Origin: Taxillus chinensis
Lineage: Eukaryota > Streptophyta > Magnoliopsida > Santalales > Loranthaceae
Direction of reading: 5' to 3'
Length of the DNA stretch: 64,000 nucleotides
NCBI GenBank assembly: GCA_023512835.1
Contig: CM042088.1
Coordinates: 29,723,164-29,787,163, forward strand
Under the pieces are notes generated by a model. That model saw only the letters and a list, made by a program, of their open reading frames with translations. It was not told the DNA's origin and made no database searches. The position numbers and the translations under genes are program-made. Below, one piece after another: positions 48,101 to 59,340 of this stretch (the stretch's first letter is position 1; each line of letters begins with the position of its first letter).

Positions 48101-48464
48101 GAAGTAGAATTCCGTATCAACTTCTCTACTGCGAGGCGGAATATATAGGCTCCTGGAAGTTGTGCCATGACTACTTTGGATGCAAAGTCAACTTACTGAC
48201 TACGGATTCACCATGTCCTCTATTCCACTTTACTGTGACAACACTAGTGCAATTGCCATCACTAACAATCCTGTCATGCATCCTAAGACGAAGCACATTA
48301 AGGTCCGGTATCACTTCATCCGCGATCATGTTCTCAAAAACCATATTTCACTGGAACATGTTGCCACTGAAGATCAATTAGCAGACATATTTACAAAGCC
48401 TCTACCTGATGTAAGGTTTTCTGAACTACTCTTCCGATTAGGTATGCTCGACTTCTCTGCATAG
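45180..48464 (+). pseudogene. copia pol remnant: protease, integrase, reverse transcriptase, RNase H
   Basis: Order and motifs: an aspartic protease trace near 45190-45240 (LDSGCS-type, broken); a GAG-pre-integrase zinc region around 45580-45720; the integrase core at 45832-46071 (VIDDYTRYTWVMFLKSK, then GSDHGTEF); the reverse transcriptase at 46970-47460 ([60 protein letters not shown]); the catalytic YVDDI at about 47518-47532; and RNase H at 47811-48464 (GYSDADFAGCRIDRKST, then HIKVRYHFIRDHV, QLADIFTKPL). At least five frame changes occur. Integrase before reverse transcriptase identifies Ty1/copia. Confidence 0.9.
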
Positions 48465-49718
48465 TTTCTCATTTGAGTTACCCAACAGTATATTTACTCA
48501 CAGACCATGCATTGTATGTTTACTGAAAGTAGTAGAAACTCTCTGCCTGTATTGCTGATCATACTTACTGTTCAACGGTTTCATGCTTCTAATATTAATC
48601 TCAACCTCATTATGGGAGGATGCTTGCGTTTCCCGACTGAAGTCGTTTAAAGCTAACATAATTACAGTTTATATGATTTACCTCAGTCGGATTCATGATC
48701 TTCACATCCATTAATCACCACATGACCAAAGCATGTTCATTTAGATTACTCTATTAACGTGCATAGTTGAAGAAGTGAAATGGGCTACCTTGGAATGCCT
48801 GGTGGATGAATACACAAACGCATTCGATCAGCTCGAAGTATAGTTTTCTAATAAGATAGACGATCTTGAACTACAAATTGGAATGGTCAACCGAGAGGAT
48901 TGCACAATCTACGGGGGAGAAAATGCTTTATATTTTATTCGATAATACCCCCCGTATATGTCTCATGACCTTTTTCCTTGATGTCTATCCGAGGGGGAGC
49001 TTTTCATTGAGAGGATTAAATGATCTACGGGGGAGCAGCAATGAACCCCTAATATGTCTCGGATTCTCCCTCCTCTACGTTGTTACTTCAGGATCCGATG
49101 GACATCTTGTTTTAAATCGGAAAAGTGGCATGTGTGGATGTATTTTCTTTCTTCAACCATGCATTTTAATCGACTAATCATCTGCATTCTTTTGACATGT
49201 GTTCACCTTATCATTTCACACTCATGAATCCTAATGAAGTCAAATCATATGATCTTTAATTAATCTTAGCTACAGTTGTTCGGCAAGACGGTTTCCTTAT
49301 GTTGACCTATATGAACCTGCGTATTGCTATCTGACATATGCCCTGACTCAGTAATATTGATCACTTTCACATTGCGTACGTCTACTACATTCCTTGCCAT
49401 GCATGAGTTCTGTTTCTTATTTGTCCGGATTATGTTGTTTTTCACTGATTATCTTCTCCAATCCGTACTAATCCTTGCCTGTTCAGCCTTTGTATTTTCC
49501 GTATATCTTTATTTAGCTACAGGTTCAGATTTTCTTTGCAACCATATTGATAAATCCAGTCCATAGTCTCGGATTTGAAGTGTTGTGGTACTTCTCTTCT
49601 CTTCGACTTATTGACTGCAAAGGGATCTACTCTACATTCTCACCAAACTCTGTTTATGACGGACGAGGTCTATTATTCATCCGGATACTCTTTCACGAAT
49701 ATTATTAACTCCGGATGA
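48465..49718 (+). other. copia internal spacer with repeated GGGGGAG purine tracts
   Basis: No coding call. Purine tracts ACGGGGGAGA (about 48911), GAGGGGGAGC (about 48991) and ACGGGGGAGC (about 49032) resemble the true tract at 53035-53046. They lie between RNase H and the additional ORF region. Confidence 0.5.
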
Positions 49719-52700
49719 GTGTCGGCTCTTTCCTCCGGACTCCTGACTTTGCTCAATTGTGACAATTCACGTATACTCTTATGTCGCATGCTTTTGAGGA
49801 GGAATAATGATGATTCATTAAATGCCTATCTCGGGTTGCACACACACTTCTCTGGATGGCAACCAGTTGTAATCTCTACTTGGTCATGCGGTCTCCACGA
49901 CATCGTTTTATTCGGAGACGCCTCGATATCCAGAAAAATGACATCAGCATGTCGCGCGGGTCCCCACCTCACTCCCACATTCCTAGACCCGCTAACATTT
50001 GCGGACTCGGTCTTATATGTTCTGATCATTCCTGCGAAGCACGAGTATTGCTCATTTCAAATCCCTAACCCTCTCGTTGCTCCTTCTACTGTCAAGACCT
50101 CACCTTTCCTCTTTTCCTTCCCATCAAATCTGCAATGGCACCCAGAATCTTTCTTTCCGGCGTCAATCCTGGCCATCTCGTTGATTGGAATGCTGTCTCT
50201 GATCCTCCGGATTGGTTTCACCAGCTTCGCCCTCTTCTTGAAGCCTCGCACATACTCAACCTGGTCTCCAATCCCATCGATCTTTTTATCGATGACATTC
50301 TTGAGTATTACCAACGGATTCGCCGCACCACCGATTCCATAACCTCTCATGTCCGCGGTGAATCCATCATCATCACTCCGGCTGTTCTCCGCGCCGCTCT
50401 TCACCTTCCTCTTGGTGAACCACAACGTCCGGATGCCGAACCGATGGCGGCTTCTATGGGGTGCACGACCAAAGGGAAGGAATACAAGGTGAAATCCTTC
50501 CAGGGTCGCTATCGATGTATGGCGACTATTCTAAGTCGATGCCTGCTGGCTCGCACATCCGCCCTGGACTCGGTTCCGTACGATCTTCTACCTGGCCATG
50601 TACGGCGTCTTTGAAGGTCTTCCAATGGATTGGGGGATGTTCTTATTTCGTTTGCTACAAAATGGTCTCAAAAACCATTCCTTCGGGCGCATCCTCGGCA
50701 TGGTCTTCCTGGCATCTTCATCCGGACCATTTCGCCCAAGTTGATGGTGTCTCGTTTCCCTCGGCTCTTTACCTTCGTCATCTTACGCCGGACGGGAGCA
50801 TGACCGCTCGCCGACCAAATGTAGCACTCCGCGTTCTCCCTGCCCCCGGAACAACAAGGCGGCTCTGTTGGTGACCCCTCCGACGGCCCAAGCCCACGAG
50901 GTCGGTTTCGCACACCGATCCTCCCGGATTCGGTCCGTTCTTCGCGCCCTCCCACTCACGGGCCTCCCAGCCAAGCGTCCGTCTTGAACCGTCCGAGGTT
51001 GCGGGGCCCTCTCGGCGCGGTGCGTCTAAAGCTGTTTCCTCGGCCCCCTCTGCTGCCGATGTCCCCACTCCCTCCACATCCGCTATAGCCGCTGCGGTTG
51101 ATACCATTGTTGCCGTCGCCACCGCCGATGTCCCGGCCGCTTCTCCGGAAGCCCCCTTGCCTCCTCTACCTCAACCCCGAGATTACCTTGACCATCTCTC
51201 CGCCGTCACCTTAACGGACCTCGGCTCCGTTTCGGCCTAGCCCACACCTCTTCCATTCCCGACACCGATCTCCGGGTGTTTTACACCCGCAATACCCAAT
51301 CCCCGGAGACTATGATCATCTGGAATCCGGACCACGGCTTTCTTACGCCGGCCGCCATTCCCGATGTGTCGTTCCCTACACCCTCCGGCCCGGTCCCTGC
51401 TACCCGAAGTCCCTCTATCGCTAAGGCCGGACCCTCTTCTCCTGCCGCCGCGATTCCCGTGGTTGACTTGTCTGGTCAAAGCGGGTCTCTTGCTCCGGAT
51501 GCCTCCAATGCTCCGGATGCCTCCGACGCTCCGGATGCCTCTGATGCTCCGGATGCTCCTGCTGCTGCTGCTACTCCTGCGGACTCCTCTGCCCACCGCA
51601 CTCCTGCTCCTGTTCCTGCGGGGGAATCCTCCAAAGCTCCAGAGTTAGCACTTGGGCGTGCCTCTTTTGGCACGGTCCACTCTGATGCTTGTGCTTTCCG
51701 CTCAGCTGGACCGCCATGCCCACGCTCAAAGCGCCCAAATCTCCGCCATCGCTGCCAAAGTTGATGCCCTCGGCGCCCAACTACTCTCCGCCATCACCGA
51801 CTCCTCCACTTCCATTGAGCGAGAAAATGGATCTTGTCGCCACCTCTGTTCATTCACTATCTACTTCCTTCGTGGATCGGCGCATACGATGGCTCGTCCT
51901 CCCGTTGCTTCCCGGCGATCGCCAAACCGGGGGAGAAAGTGTCATCCGATCCGTCTACTCCTTTCGCCCCACAACCATCTTCCCCGGACCGAGAAGCGGC
52001 CCGCCACTTCGGTGCTTCAGGGGAGTTCAAATTCCCAAACGAAGCCGCTTCTCTCAACCAAGCTCCTCTATCGCACCTCGAGCTCCTCCTCCATCCTCCT
52101 CATCCGCGCTGATACCTTCCTCCCATCCTATGCGGAGTTTGACCCGTCCGATGCGGATGGAAGCTTGCGCAAGGCAATGAAAGCCTATCTTGCGTCTTCG
52201 TCGAGAGAAGATGTCTTTCCGAAATGTATCCTTTCTCTCCGGCCGACATTCGGACTCTTTGTTCGGAGAAAGGACTCTTTACTACGGAAGACATTGACAA
52301 CTTCTCGAGGGCTGCTAAGATGGAGATGAGGCTCGTTTCCATCTCTTTACGAAGATGGGCACTTGTTTGAAGTTCGCCATGTTGGAATGAGGGCTATCTT
52401 CCCAGGTGTGGAGTTAATTCGGACTTACATTGACGGAACTGCCGAGGATAGCAAGCCATGGAAAACTCTCTCAACCATCCTCATTCCGTACCGGATCATG
52501 TCGCCACACTTCATGATGGCTGTCTTCATGATTCAGTCCAAGCAGATGATTCTCATCGATTCTCATCAGGTTGTGGAGCACTTCGTTAGGAAGAATCAAT
52601 GGGAACCTCTCGTGTCTCGGACTAACCGAAGCCGTGAAGAAAGCCGGATTATATGAAGAGTTGGGTATCACACCCCTGCGTTCGATCGAGAAACTCAAGG

Positions 52701-52903
52701 CGACATTCCGGGGCAAGAAGCAAGTGCCACAACGGCCGGATGGAGATAGGCTGGGAGCCTTTGTTTGTCATTTCATCAAATCGTTCTTAACTGTGGACAA
52801 ACATTGGAGCCAACACTCCACCTTTACGATGCAGCAGACAATGGAGCTAAGAGAGAAGGCAGCAACTATGATCTTCAAGTATAGTAAGCCTTATGTACCT
52901 TAG
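49719..52903 (+). pseudogene. SIRE-type additional ORF region (env-like position), decayed
   Basis: Several overlapping frames follow pol. 50135-50614 is the clearest: it starts MAPRIFLSGVNPGHLVDWNA and contains a helical region (FIDDILEYYQRIRRTTDSIT, then ITPAVLRAALHLPLGEP) like the plant-transposon-protein domain found in retrotransposon ORFs of plants. The middle (51276-51764) is Ala/Pro/Asp/Ser-rich with an APDASD repeat, followed by possible coiled-coil DNA. 52363-52903 is a further fragment (VELIRTYIDGTAEDSKPWKT, LIDSHQVVEHFV). The ORF after pol is characteristic of SIRE/Maximus. Its function is unknown, and no signal peptide or clear membrane segment could be assigned. Confidence 0.55.
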
Positions 52904-53034
52904 TGAAAAATCTGTATTAAGGCTGATTTGTATTTAGTTGCTGATTAATGAAATTGGTTGTGTTGCGTATTCGTATGATATTCTTTTGCATCGCTTACCA
53001 GGATCAGATTACAAAGGGTTTGGGCATATCCATA

Positions 53035-53046
53035 ATTGGGGGAGAT
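53035..53046 (+). other. copia polypurine tract
   Basis: ATTGGGGGAGAT directly before the 3' LTR start TGTTGG. It primes plus-strand synthesis in this class of element. Confidence 0.75.
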
Positions 53047-54187
53047 TGTTGGATCAAACCCAGAATTTGGATAATGCTGATAAAGCCTTATGTAATTTGA
53101 TCTGAGATCTTTTGTGTTTATTTGATCATTGCAGAAGGTATGTCACTAATCCAAAGATGCACTCGTGAGAGCAAAGCTAAGGACAGGATACATAATCCTG
53201 ATCCAGGACAAGAGTTAGTGTCGTCAAACACTTGGTAAATAACCAAGTAACAAATACATACGGAATAAGGAACAATCCTACGGACTAAGAACTTAAAGGA
53301 TAAGTGCGGAGTAAGGAAAATAAGTGCGGAGTAAGGAAAATAGATGCGGAGTAAAGAAACCAGGATGCGGAGTAAGGAATCCGGACTTATTACTCGCCCG
53401 GAGTAAGGAACTTACATACGGAGTAAGGAACTTACATGCGGAGTAAGGAACCTACATGCGGAGTAAGGAACTTACACACGGAGTAAGGAAGCGCTGACAC
53501 GGACTAAGGATTCAAGATCGAATAGATACGGAGTAAGCAACCACCGACACGGAGTAAGGTTCCGAGCTTCATTAACTACGGAGTAAGGAACATTACACCG
53601 GACCAAGAAGACACTTGCTCCAACAAAACCGCATTTAAAGTTATCGGCTCGTGCTGTCCCGATGTAAGACGAATGCATTTAGAACAAGAAGAATCTTACA
53701 TGTGGATCATCCGGATATGTGGACACAACCTTAATTGTATCTCGGAACTCACAAAGACACTTATACTCTTCAAATCCAAGATCTTGAGCTCCACAATCCG
53801 CAGCAGTCAAGGCGCAGCCAGTTACGAGGGATAGTTAGTGCTTGAACGCATTCCGGAACTTCAAGTTCCAAGGTTGTCTCTTAGGAATGTTTTGTATAAA
53901 TATTCATACTTATACTTCATGTACAGGTGTGCTTAGGTGGGCAAAAATAGAAAAGGAACTTGGCTAGTGTATGAGTTCATTGTTGTAAACAGAGTGTAAG
54001 AGAGTGTTTGCTTCTATTTTGTTGTAATCACCTTGTGATAATAAAACAAAATACTTCCACTATCTGGTTATCTTCCGCAGTGATTCTATCACTTAAACTA
54101 GATAAGTCTTTGTGTCTTGAGAGAAAAGAAAGAGTTCGAACAAGAGCCTATTCACCCCCCCCCCCTTTAGGCTCCAAGGGACCATCA
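53047..54187 (+). repeat. copia 3' LTR
   Basis: 1,141 bp, collinear with 41615-42750 including the CGGAGTAAGGAA repeats and TATAAATA at 53895-53902. Ends GGGACCATCA. Differences from the 5' LTR are few and include several single-base insertions or deletions. Confidence 0.92.
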
Positions 54188-54192
54188 GCCCC

Positions 54193-56724
54193 CATGGATC
54201 CATTGATTGGTAGGGGCTCTCTCTCCACAAAAATTCGAAAACACCACCCAATCCTCCTCCTTTTTCCGTCGAACCATAACAGAAAGCCCTGCCAGCTTCT
54301 TCTTCCTCCCCAAAAATACAAACCCAGTCGACTGGGTTCTCCCCCTCTCCTCCGAAAAACCAGTACCACACCTCTCCCTTTCTCCCGATCGGAATCCAAA
54401 AACGAAAAAGCCTTCGTCCACGGGCTCTCCCTCTCAAACGAAAAATCAGATCCGAAAACAACACACCCAAAATCCCTCTTCCTCCTCCTCGCCGAACACG
54501 TGAGAGCCCTTGTTCCCCTTGGCCGGAATTCATTCCGCCGGCCGTTGTGGAGTCTAATTCATCCTTACCCTGCCCCTCATTGGAACCAACGCTTGATTCC
54601 ATGGCTCATCACTGCCCCTGCGCAATTCCGACAGACTGAAGGAAGTTGAAGAAGGAAACCAGTACATCCATGCAAGGCGTTTGACCGAGACAAAAAGGAT
54701 GAGGAAAATTCGCGACTGTCTTGCGGCCAGTGTGCACACGTTTGTTTTGTAAATTTAGGTTTTTTTCTTTTTTGTTCAGTCTGTTTGTGTGATGAACCTC
54801 TGCTTGATTTTTCATTATCAGTGTTGGTGTCTTGGTTAAGTTCTTGTTTTGCATTGCAAGTCCAGTTGAGTGTTGGCTTCATGTGGACCCGTAATCAGCT
54901 TTAAAAAAAAGGAAGAAAGAAACAGTTTGGGAAAAACAAGTAAACCAGCTTGGAGTATTTTGTGGTCTACGTTTTTCATTTGAGTATTTTCAGTCTGTCT
55001 TCTCATTAAACCAGTGTTGAGTGCTGTTTGCGTTGATTGTAGGGGAAAACCATCATTGAGTGTTGGGGAAAACGGTCTGAGTGTTGTTAATGTTTGATTT
55101 AAGGTGAATTGGGGACTGAACCCGTTAATCAATTTACTGTCTCTCTGTTATGTGTTATGGTTGAGTTGTTTAAGAGGTCAGTCACGTGTGTTTTATTTTT
55201 AGTTAAGTGCTCTTTACTAGTTGGGATCGGTGGGTGCTTATTTTACCAAAGGAAAAATAGACTAATGTTAGATACAAAGAGAGAGACAGCACCTTTACAA
55301 AGGGAAGAAAACGATTTGTGAGTATGGTGAGTTTTGTTGAGTCTTTGTTCTGTGATTTGTTTTGGTCTTGTGTGATTTTTGGTGTCTGTGTTTTGTTATT
55401 GTCTGGTCCACCATTTGCTTGGGTGTGTCATCGTTTTGTTTTTCTGTTATCCTCTTGGGTCGTTGCCAGTTCCACAACACTTTTTATGTTGCACGTTGTA
55501 TTGCCCATTTTTGATTTATATTCCCATTCGGCCATGTGTAAACCCTTTGTTTATTTGGCCTTAGGCAAGTGTTAGTATGGCTATTGAGAATTGTACATGT
55601 GGGTTTATAACCAAACACCGATGTAATTATAATCAAATGCTGAAAAAAAAAAGAGGAGAACATGGGAAAAAAAAGAGAAGAGAGAAAAAAAGAGAGAAAA
55701 AAAAAAGTGAGCTTATTTTCTTTGATTTGTGAATGTCACAATCACGCACACCACCTGTGTTAATTTTTAATTATCCATGCATTTTGTTTAATATTTAAAA
55801 AAAAAATCTTCTCCAAACAAAAGAAAAAACAAAAAAACAAAAACAAAAAAAACAGCAAGAGTCTTTCCTTAAAAAACACTTTCTACTTAAATGTTCTTCA
55901 AATTTAAAAAAACAAAAAAACAAAAAACAAAAAACAAAAACAAAAAGAACACATTTTACTTAAACATTTTCCAAAACAAAAACAAAAACTTTTCATAATA
56001 ATAATTCTTTTAAACCCTTAAGATTTTTAAAAAAAACTTGAGATTTTTAAACGTTTAGAATTTTTAAACACTTGGGATTTTTAAAACATTTAAAAAAAGT
56101 GTTTTCTCATAAAAATAAATAAATAAATAAATAAAAATTCAAATATTTATGCTTTTAAACTTGATCTTTTCAACACAAATTTAAGTCTTGGGTTTTTTAG
56201 CATACCTTTACATTAGCGTGCAACTTAGAAATTAATCGTTTTCTTAGCCTTCTTTAAAAAACTTAGATGCTAATTAAATCATAAGATTAATTAGATACTC
56301 TATTCAACTTCAAATAAATAGTTTAAAAACAGATATAGGAAAAATTAAATTGCTAGGACAAATTGGACTTAATTCTAACTTTAACAAATGACTTAGAAAA
56401 ATAAAAAAGATAGACTTTTAGGACGAATGTAAATTTCACCTCACCTTTAAATCAGTCACATTTTAAGCAAACAGTTAAAACAAGTTAGAAATTTCCAAAC
56501 TCCTAAGATAGATACCGAAAGGGCGTCGTGGGGGTGCTAACCCTTCCCCACGCGTAATGAACTCCCGAACCCAGCTCTGACGACGTAGATCATATTTTAG
56601 GTGACCAACTGCACCCCAAAAACAGTTGGTGGCGACTCTAATTTTTCATCACCATTCAGGTGAAGGGTGGGAGAACTGCATCTCTAAAAGCGGGTTTCCC
56701 CCCGGACGAAATTCGGTGATGACA
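54193..56724 (+). repeat. Tat-like 5' LTR, distal part
   Basis: Resumes after the copia element and runs to GATGACA at 56724, two bases before the primer site. It contains a Ser/Pro-rich leader-like stretch (54193-54650), ordinary DNA to about 55600, then A-rich tracts (55640-55700 and 55790-56110). The conserved end block (GTGCTAACCCTTCCCC, ACTCCCGAACCC, TTGGTGGCGACTCTAA) lies at 56520-56724. Open frames on both strands at 54093-54650 are low-complexity. Confidence 0.75.
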
Positions 56725-56726
56725 GC

Positions 56727-56745
56727 TGGCGACTCTGCTGGGGAC
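56727..56745 (+). other. primer binding site of the Tat-like element (tRNA-Arg type)
   Basis: TGGCGACTCTGCTGGGGAC, two bases after the LTR end. This sequence is the one commonly seen in Tat/Ogre gypsy elements and is attributed to a tRNA-Arg primer. Confidence 0.75.
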
Positions 56746-57821
56746 ATTAGAGAGTTAGGCCTAGAACTAGGATTAGGAGGTTTCTTTTTTATTTTTATTT
56801 TTACTTGCTTATTTATTTATTCTTTTATTTAATTCACTTAAATTATTGTTGTATGATAGTTATGATTTACACGCTTTGATGCCATGATAGTCATGTTTTA
56901 CCGCTTTTCCTAACTGTTGCATTCATGCATAATCCTATACTCGGGTTTTTGTCATAAATTAGGTTAGTGAGGTTTATTAGGGTGCCCTGCGCATTGATCA
57001 TTATCCGCAAAGGGACCCCGGACTCCTCAACTCAAGCTAGAGGTCCTTTTAAGGCTCGTCCTTCTAAGGCCCCCCTCCGGTAAATCCCATGGTGTACGGA
57101 GCCCTCTATTGAGGTAGCTTGGGGACCGACGAATAAGATAGGTTTAGTAGTAAAAGCTCATTAGGGGCATTGATCCACATATTGTTTGATCATTTTAGCA
57201 CCCTTTTAGAGAGTAGGTACATTCATATTATACCATATTATTTTATTATTACTCTCTTGTTGTATATTGTCCTGTAAATATTTTTGTTGTAATTGTTTGT
57301 ATCTTTTATTAATTCTTGTTTTGCTTGATGTATATTATTATTCTTTTTACTAACTTTGTATTATTGTATTTTCTTTTTGCTAACCTTATCTTCTATATTA
57401 TTCTTTTAATTTGGTCTTCGTTCATACAATTGTTCATATACTCTTAGGACATAAATACCGAACATAAATTTTGGTGTACATTCAAGCATTCATTACTTAT
57501 TTTAGGGATAGTTGATACTAGTCTTCATTAATTTATATATGTTCATGCATTTCATAACCAGAAAAAGAAAGACAAAAAAAAAAGAGTGACAAAAAAGGGG
57601 AAATTATGTAAATAATACAAACCTTTAGGATTCATAACATGTTTCATGCATCACTCTAAGAAAGATAGGTATTTAAATTTCTCATACACATTCTTACATT
57701 CATGCATGCCTTTAGCATAAAATAAAAAATAAAAGGGAGCTTACCGCATTTCACTCTTTCAGAAGTCAGCATTGCGCACCAATACAACTTAAGATCCCGA
57801 CGTCAACAACCAATCACCTCA

Positions 57822-59340
57822 ATGGCAGAACAAACTGAAAATAGATTTGCTAGTTTAGAGCAAGGCCAACAAGAACTTCAGAATCAGATGAAGACCATGA
57901 TGGAAATGTTGAGCAAGATAGCGACCGAAAAGGACAGGGGTTCTACTGAGGCAACTACTAACCAGTCTCCAAGGCAAGCACAAGAAGCATCACCACGTCT
58001 TAATTTCATACTAGTACCCCCACAAGGATTCGATCCATCCAACATAAATCCCGGACCCTCTAATCAAGCCCAATTTACTTCACCTACTCCAGTAAATATG
58101 GCTGAAGTAATAGAGCCTCATTTACCACAAGAGGAGGATCAGGCGTTGTCAATGAAGAAACTGGAAGAAAGATTGAAGGCAGTGGAAGGAACAGAAGTTT
58201 ATGGGTTGATCAGTCCTCAAGATTTGTGCCTGGTTCCTGGAATTGTTCTGCCACCAAAATTCAAGGTACCTGACTTTGAAAAGTTTAATGGATCCCAATG
58301 CCCCAAAACACACATCACCATGTACTGCAGGAAGATGGCCGCTCACACCAATGATGATAAACTTTTAATCCACTGTTTCCAAGAAAGTCTGACTGGCGCA
58401 CCACTCCGATGGTATATTCAGCTGGATGGAAGTCATATCAGGACCTAGAGAGACCTCGCAACAGCATTCCTAACACAGTACAAGCATGTCACAGAGTTAG
58501 AACTGGACAGGTTAGCACTGTTGGCTTTTGAAAAAGGGGTTAATGAGAGCTTTAAAATTTATGCTAGAAGGTGGAGGGAAACCCCCATTGACTGAAAAGG
58601 AGCTAACTACAATGTTTATCAAAACTTTGAAAGGGGTATACTATGAGAAGCTAATTGGTAATGTATCTAGTAACTTCGCAGACCTGGTCACTTCCGAGGA
58701 ACGCATAGAAGATGGTATTAAGGAAGGGAAGCTTCATGGAGATACACCTGATCCACCAAAGAAGTCTCCACTGGGAGGAAAGAGAAAGGAAGCTGATACT
58801 CAATTAGTTTGGCAGAATCCTCCCATACCTCAAGGAAGCTTTGGAGCGTATCCAGGTTTTTTTCCTACACTTGGATTTTGTGCGGGGTCACCTCCATTCA
58901 CAGCCTATGCAGCCCGAGTACCCCAATTCCCAACATATCAACCACCAAGAGGGGGCCCTAGCCCTTTTCCCCTAGTCACTCCTCCGACAATGCAACCAGG
59001 GCCCCAACAGACGTCCGTTAGGCCGAATCAAGCTTCCAATAGGACTAAGCTAGAATTTGATCCAATTCCCATTACCTACACCGAGTTATATCCCGAGCTT
59101 TTGAAAGCCGGCATGGTGAGCCCTATACCTATGGGAGAAGTGAAGCAAACTTACCCAGCATGGTATAAAGCAGATGCCCGCTGCGCCTATCACAATAATG
59201 GAGTTGGTCACAATATTGAGGGTTGCATTTCCTTTAAGAAGAAGGTCCAACATCTGATCAATTCCAAATGGCTGGATTTCTCAAAGCAGGCTAGTACACC
59301 GAATGTCGATTCTAACCCACTGCCAGAGCATTCCAACTAG
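57822..59340 (+). pseudogene. Tat-like gag, one stop and one frameshift
   Basis: 57822-58448 holds an N-terminal Gln/Glu/Met-rich probable coiled coil, a Pro-rich linker, and the start of the Retrotrans_gag domain (KFKVPDFEKFNGSQCPKTHI, MAAHTNDDKLLIHCFQESL, GAPLRWY). A TAG at 58446-58448 interrupts. The same frame continues to about 58527 (DLATAFLTQYKH, ELELDRLALLAFEKG), then shifts. 58528-59340 continues (PPLTEKELTTMFIKTLKG, then the PITYTELYPELLKAGMVSPI and CAYHNNGVGHNIEGC blocks). The CAYH-GH-C pattern is the His/Cys motif of Tat-lineage gag. Nothing polymerase-like follows. Gag here would need an autonomous relative to supply pol. Confidence 0.85.

Larger units (their letters stand above)
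41615..54187 (+). mobile_element. SIRE-like Ty1/copia retrotransposon, complete but decayed
   Basis: Two LTRs (41615-42750 and 53047-54187) both begin TGTTGGATCAAACC and end in CA. A perfect 5-bp target-site duplication GCCCC flanks them (41610-41614 and 54188-54192). The primer site (42753-42764) and purine tract (53035-53046) are in place. The internal order is gag, protease, integrase, reverse transcriptase, RNase H (the copia order), then about 4 kb with an additional ORF region. The 12.6-kb size and the extra 3' ORF fit the SIRE/Maximus lineage. The LTRs look nearly identical, with many of the differences being one-base indels, yet the coding region has many frame changes. The insertion is younger than the Tat-like LTR it splits. 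Confidence 0.92.

Noticed and set aside
50057..51122. Minus-strand frames opposite the copia additional ORF
   Set aside because: Antisense Arg/Gly/Glu-rich shadows of a GC-rich coding remnant.
54093..54649. Opposed frames of 169 and 213 codons in the distal Tat-like LTR
   Set aside because: Low-complexity; the plus-strand frame starts inside the copia LTR and crosses the insertion point.
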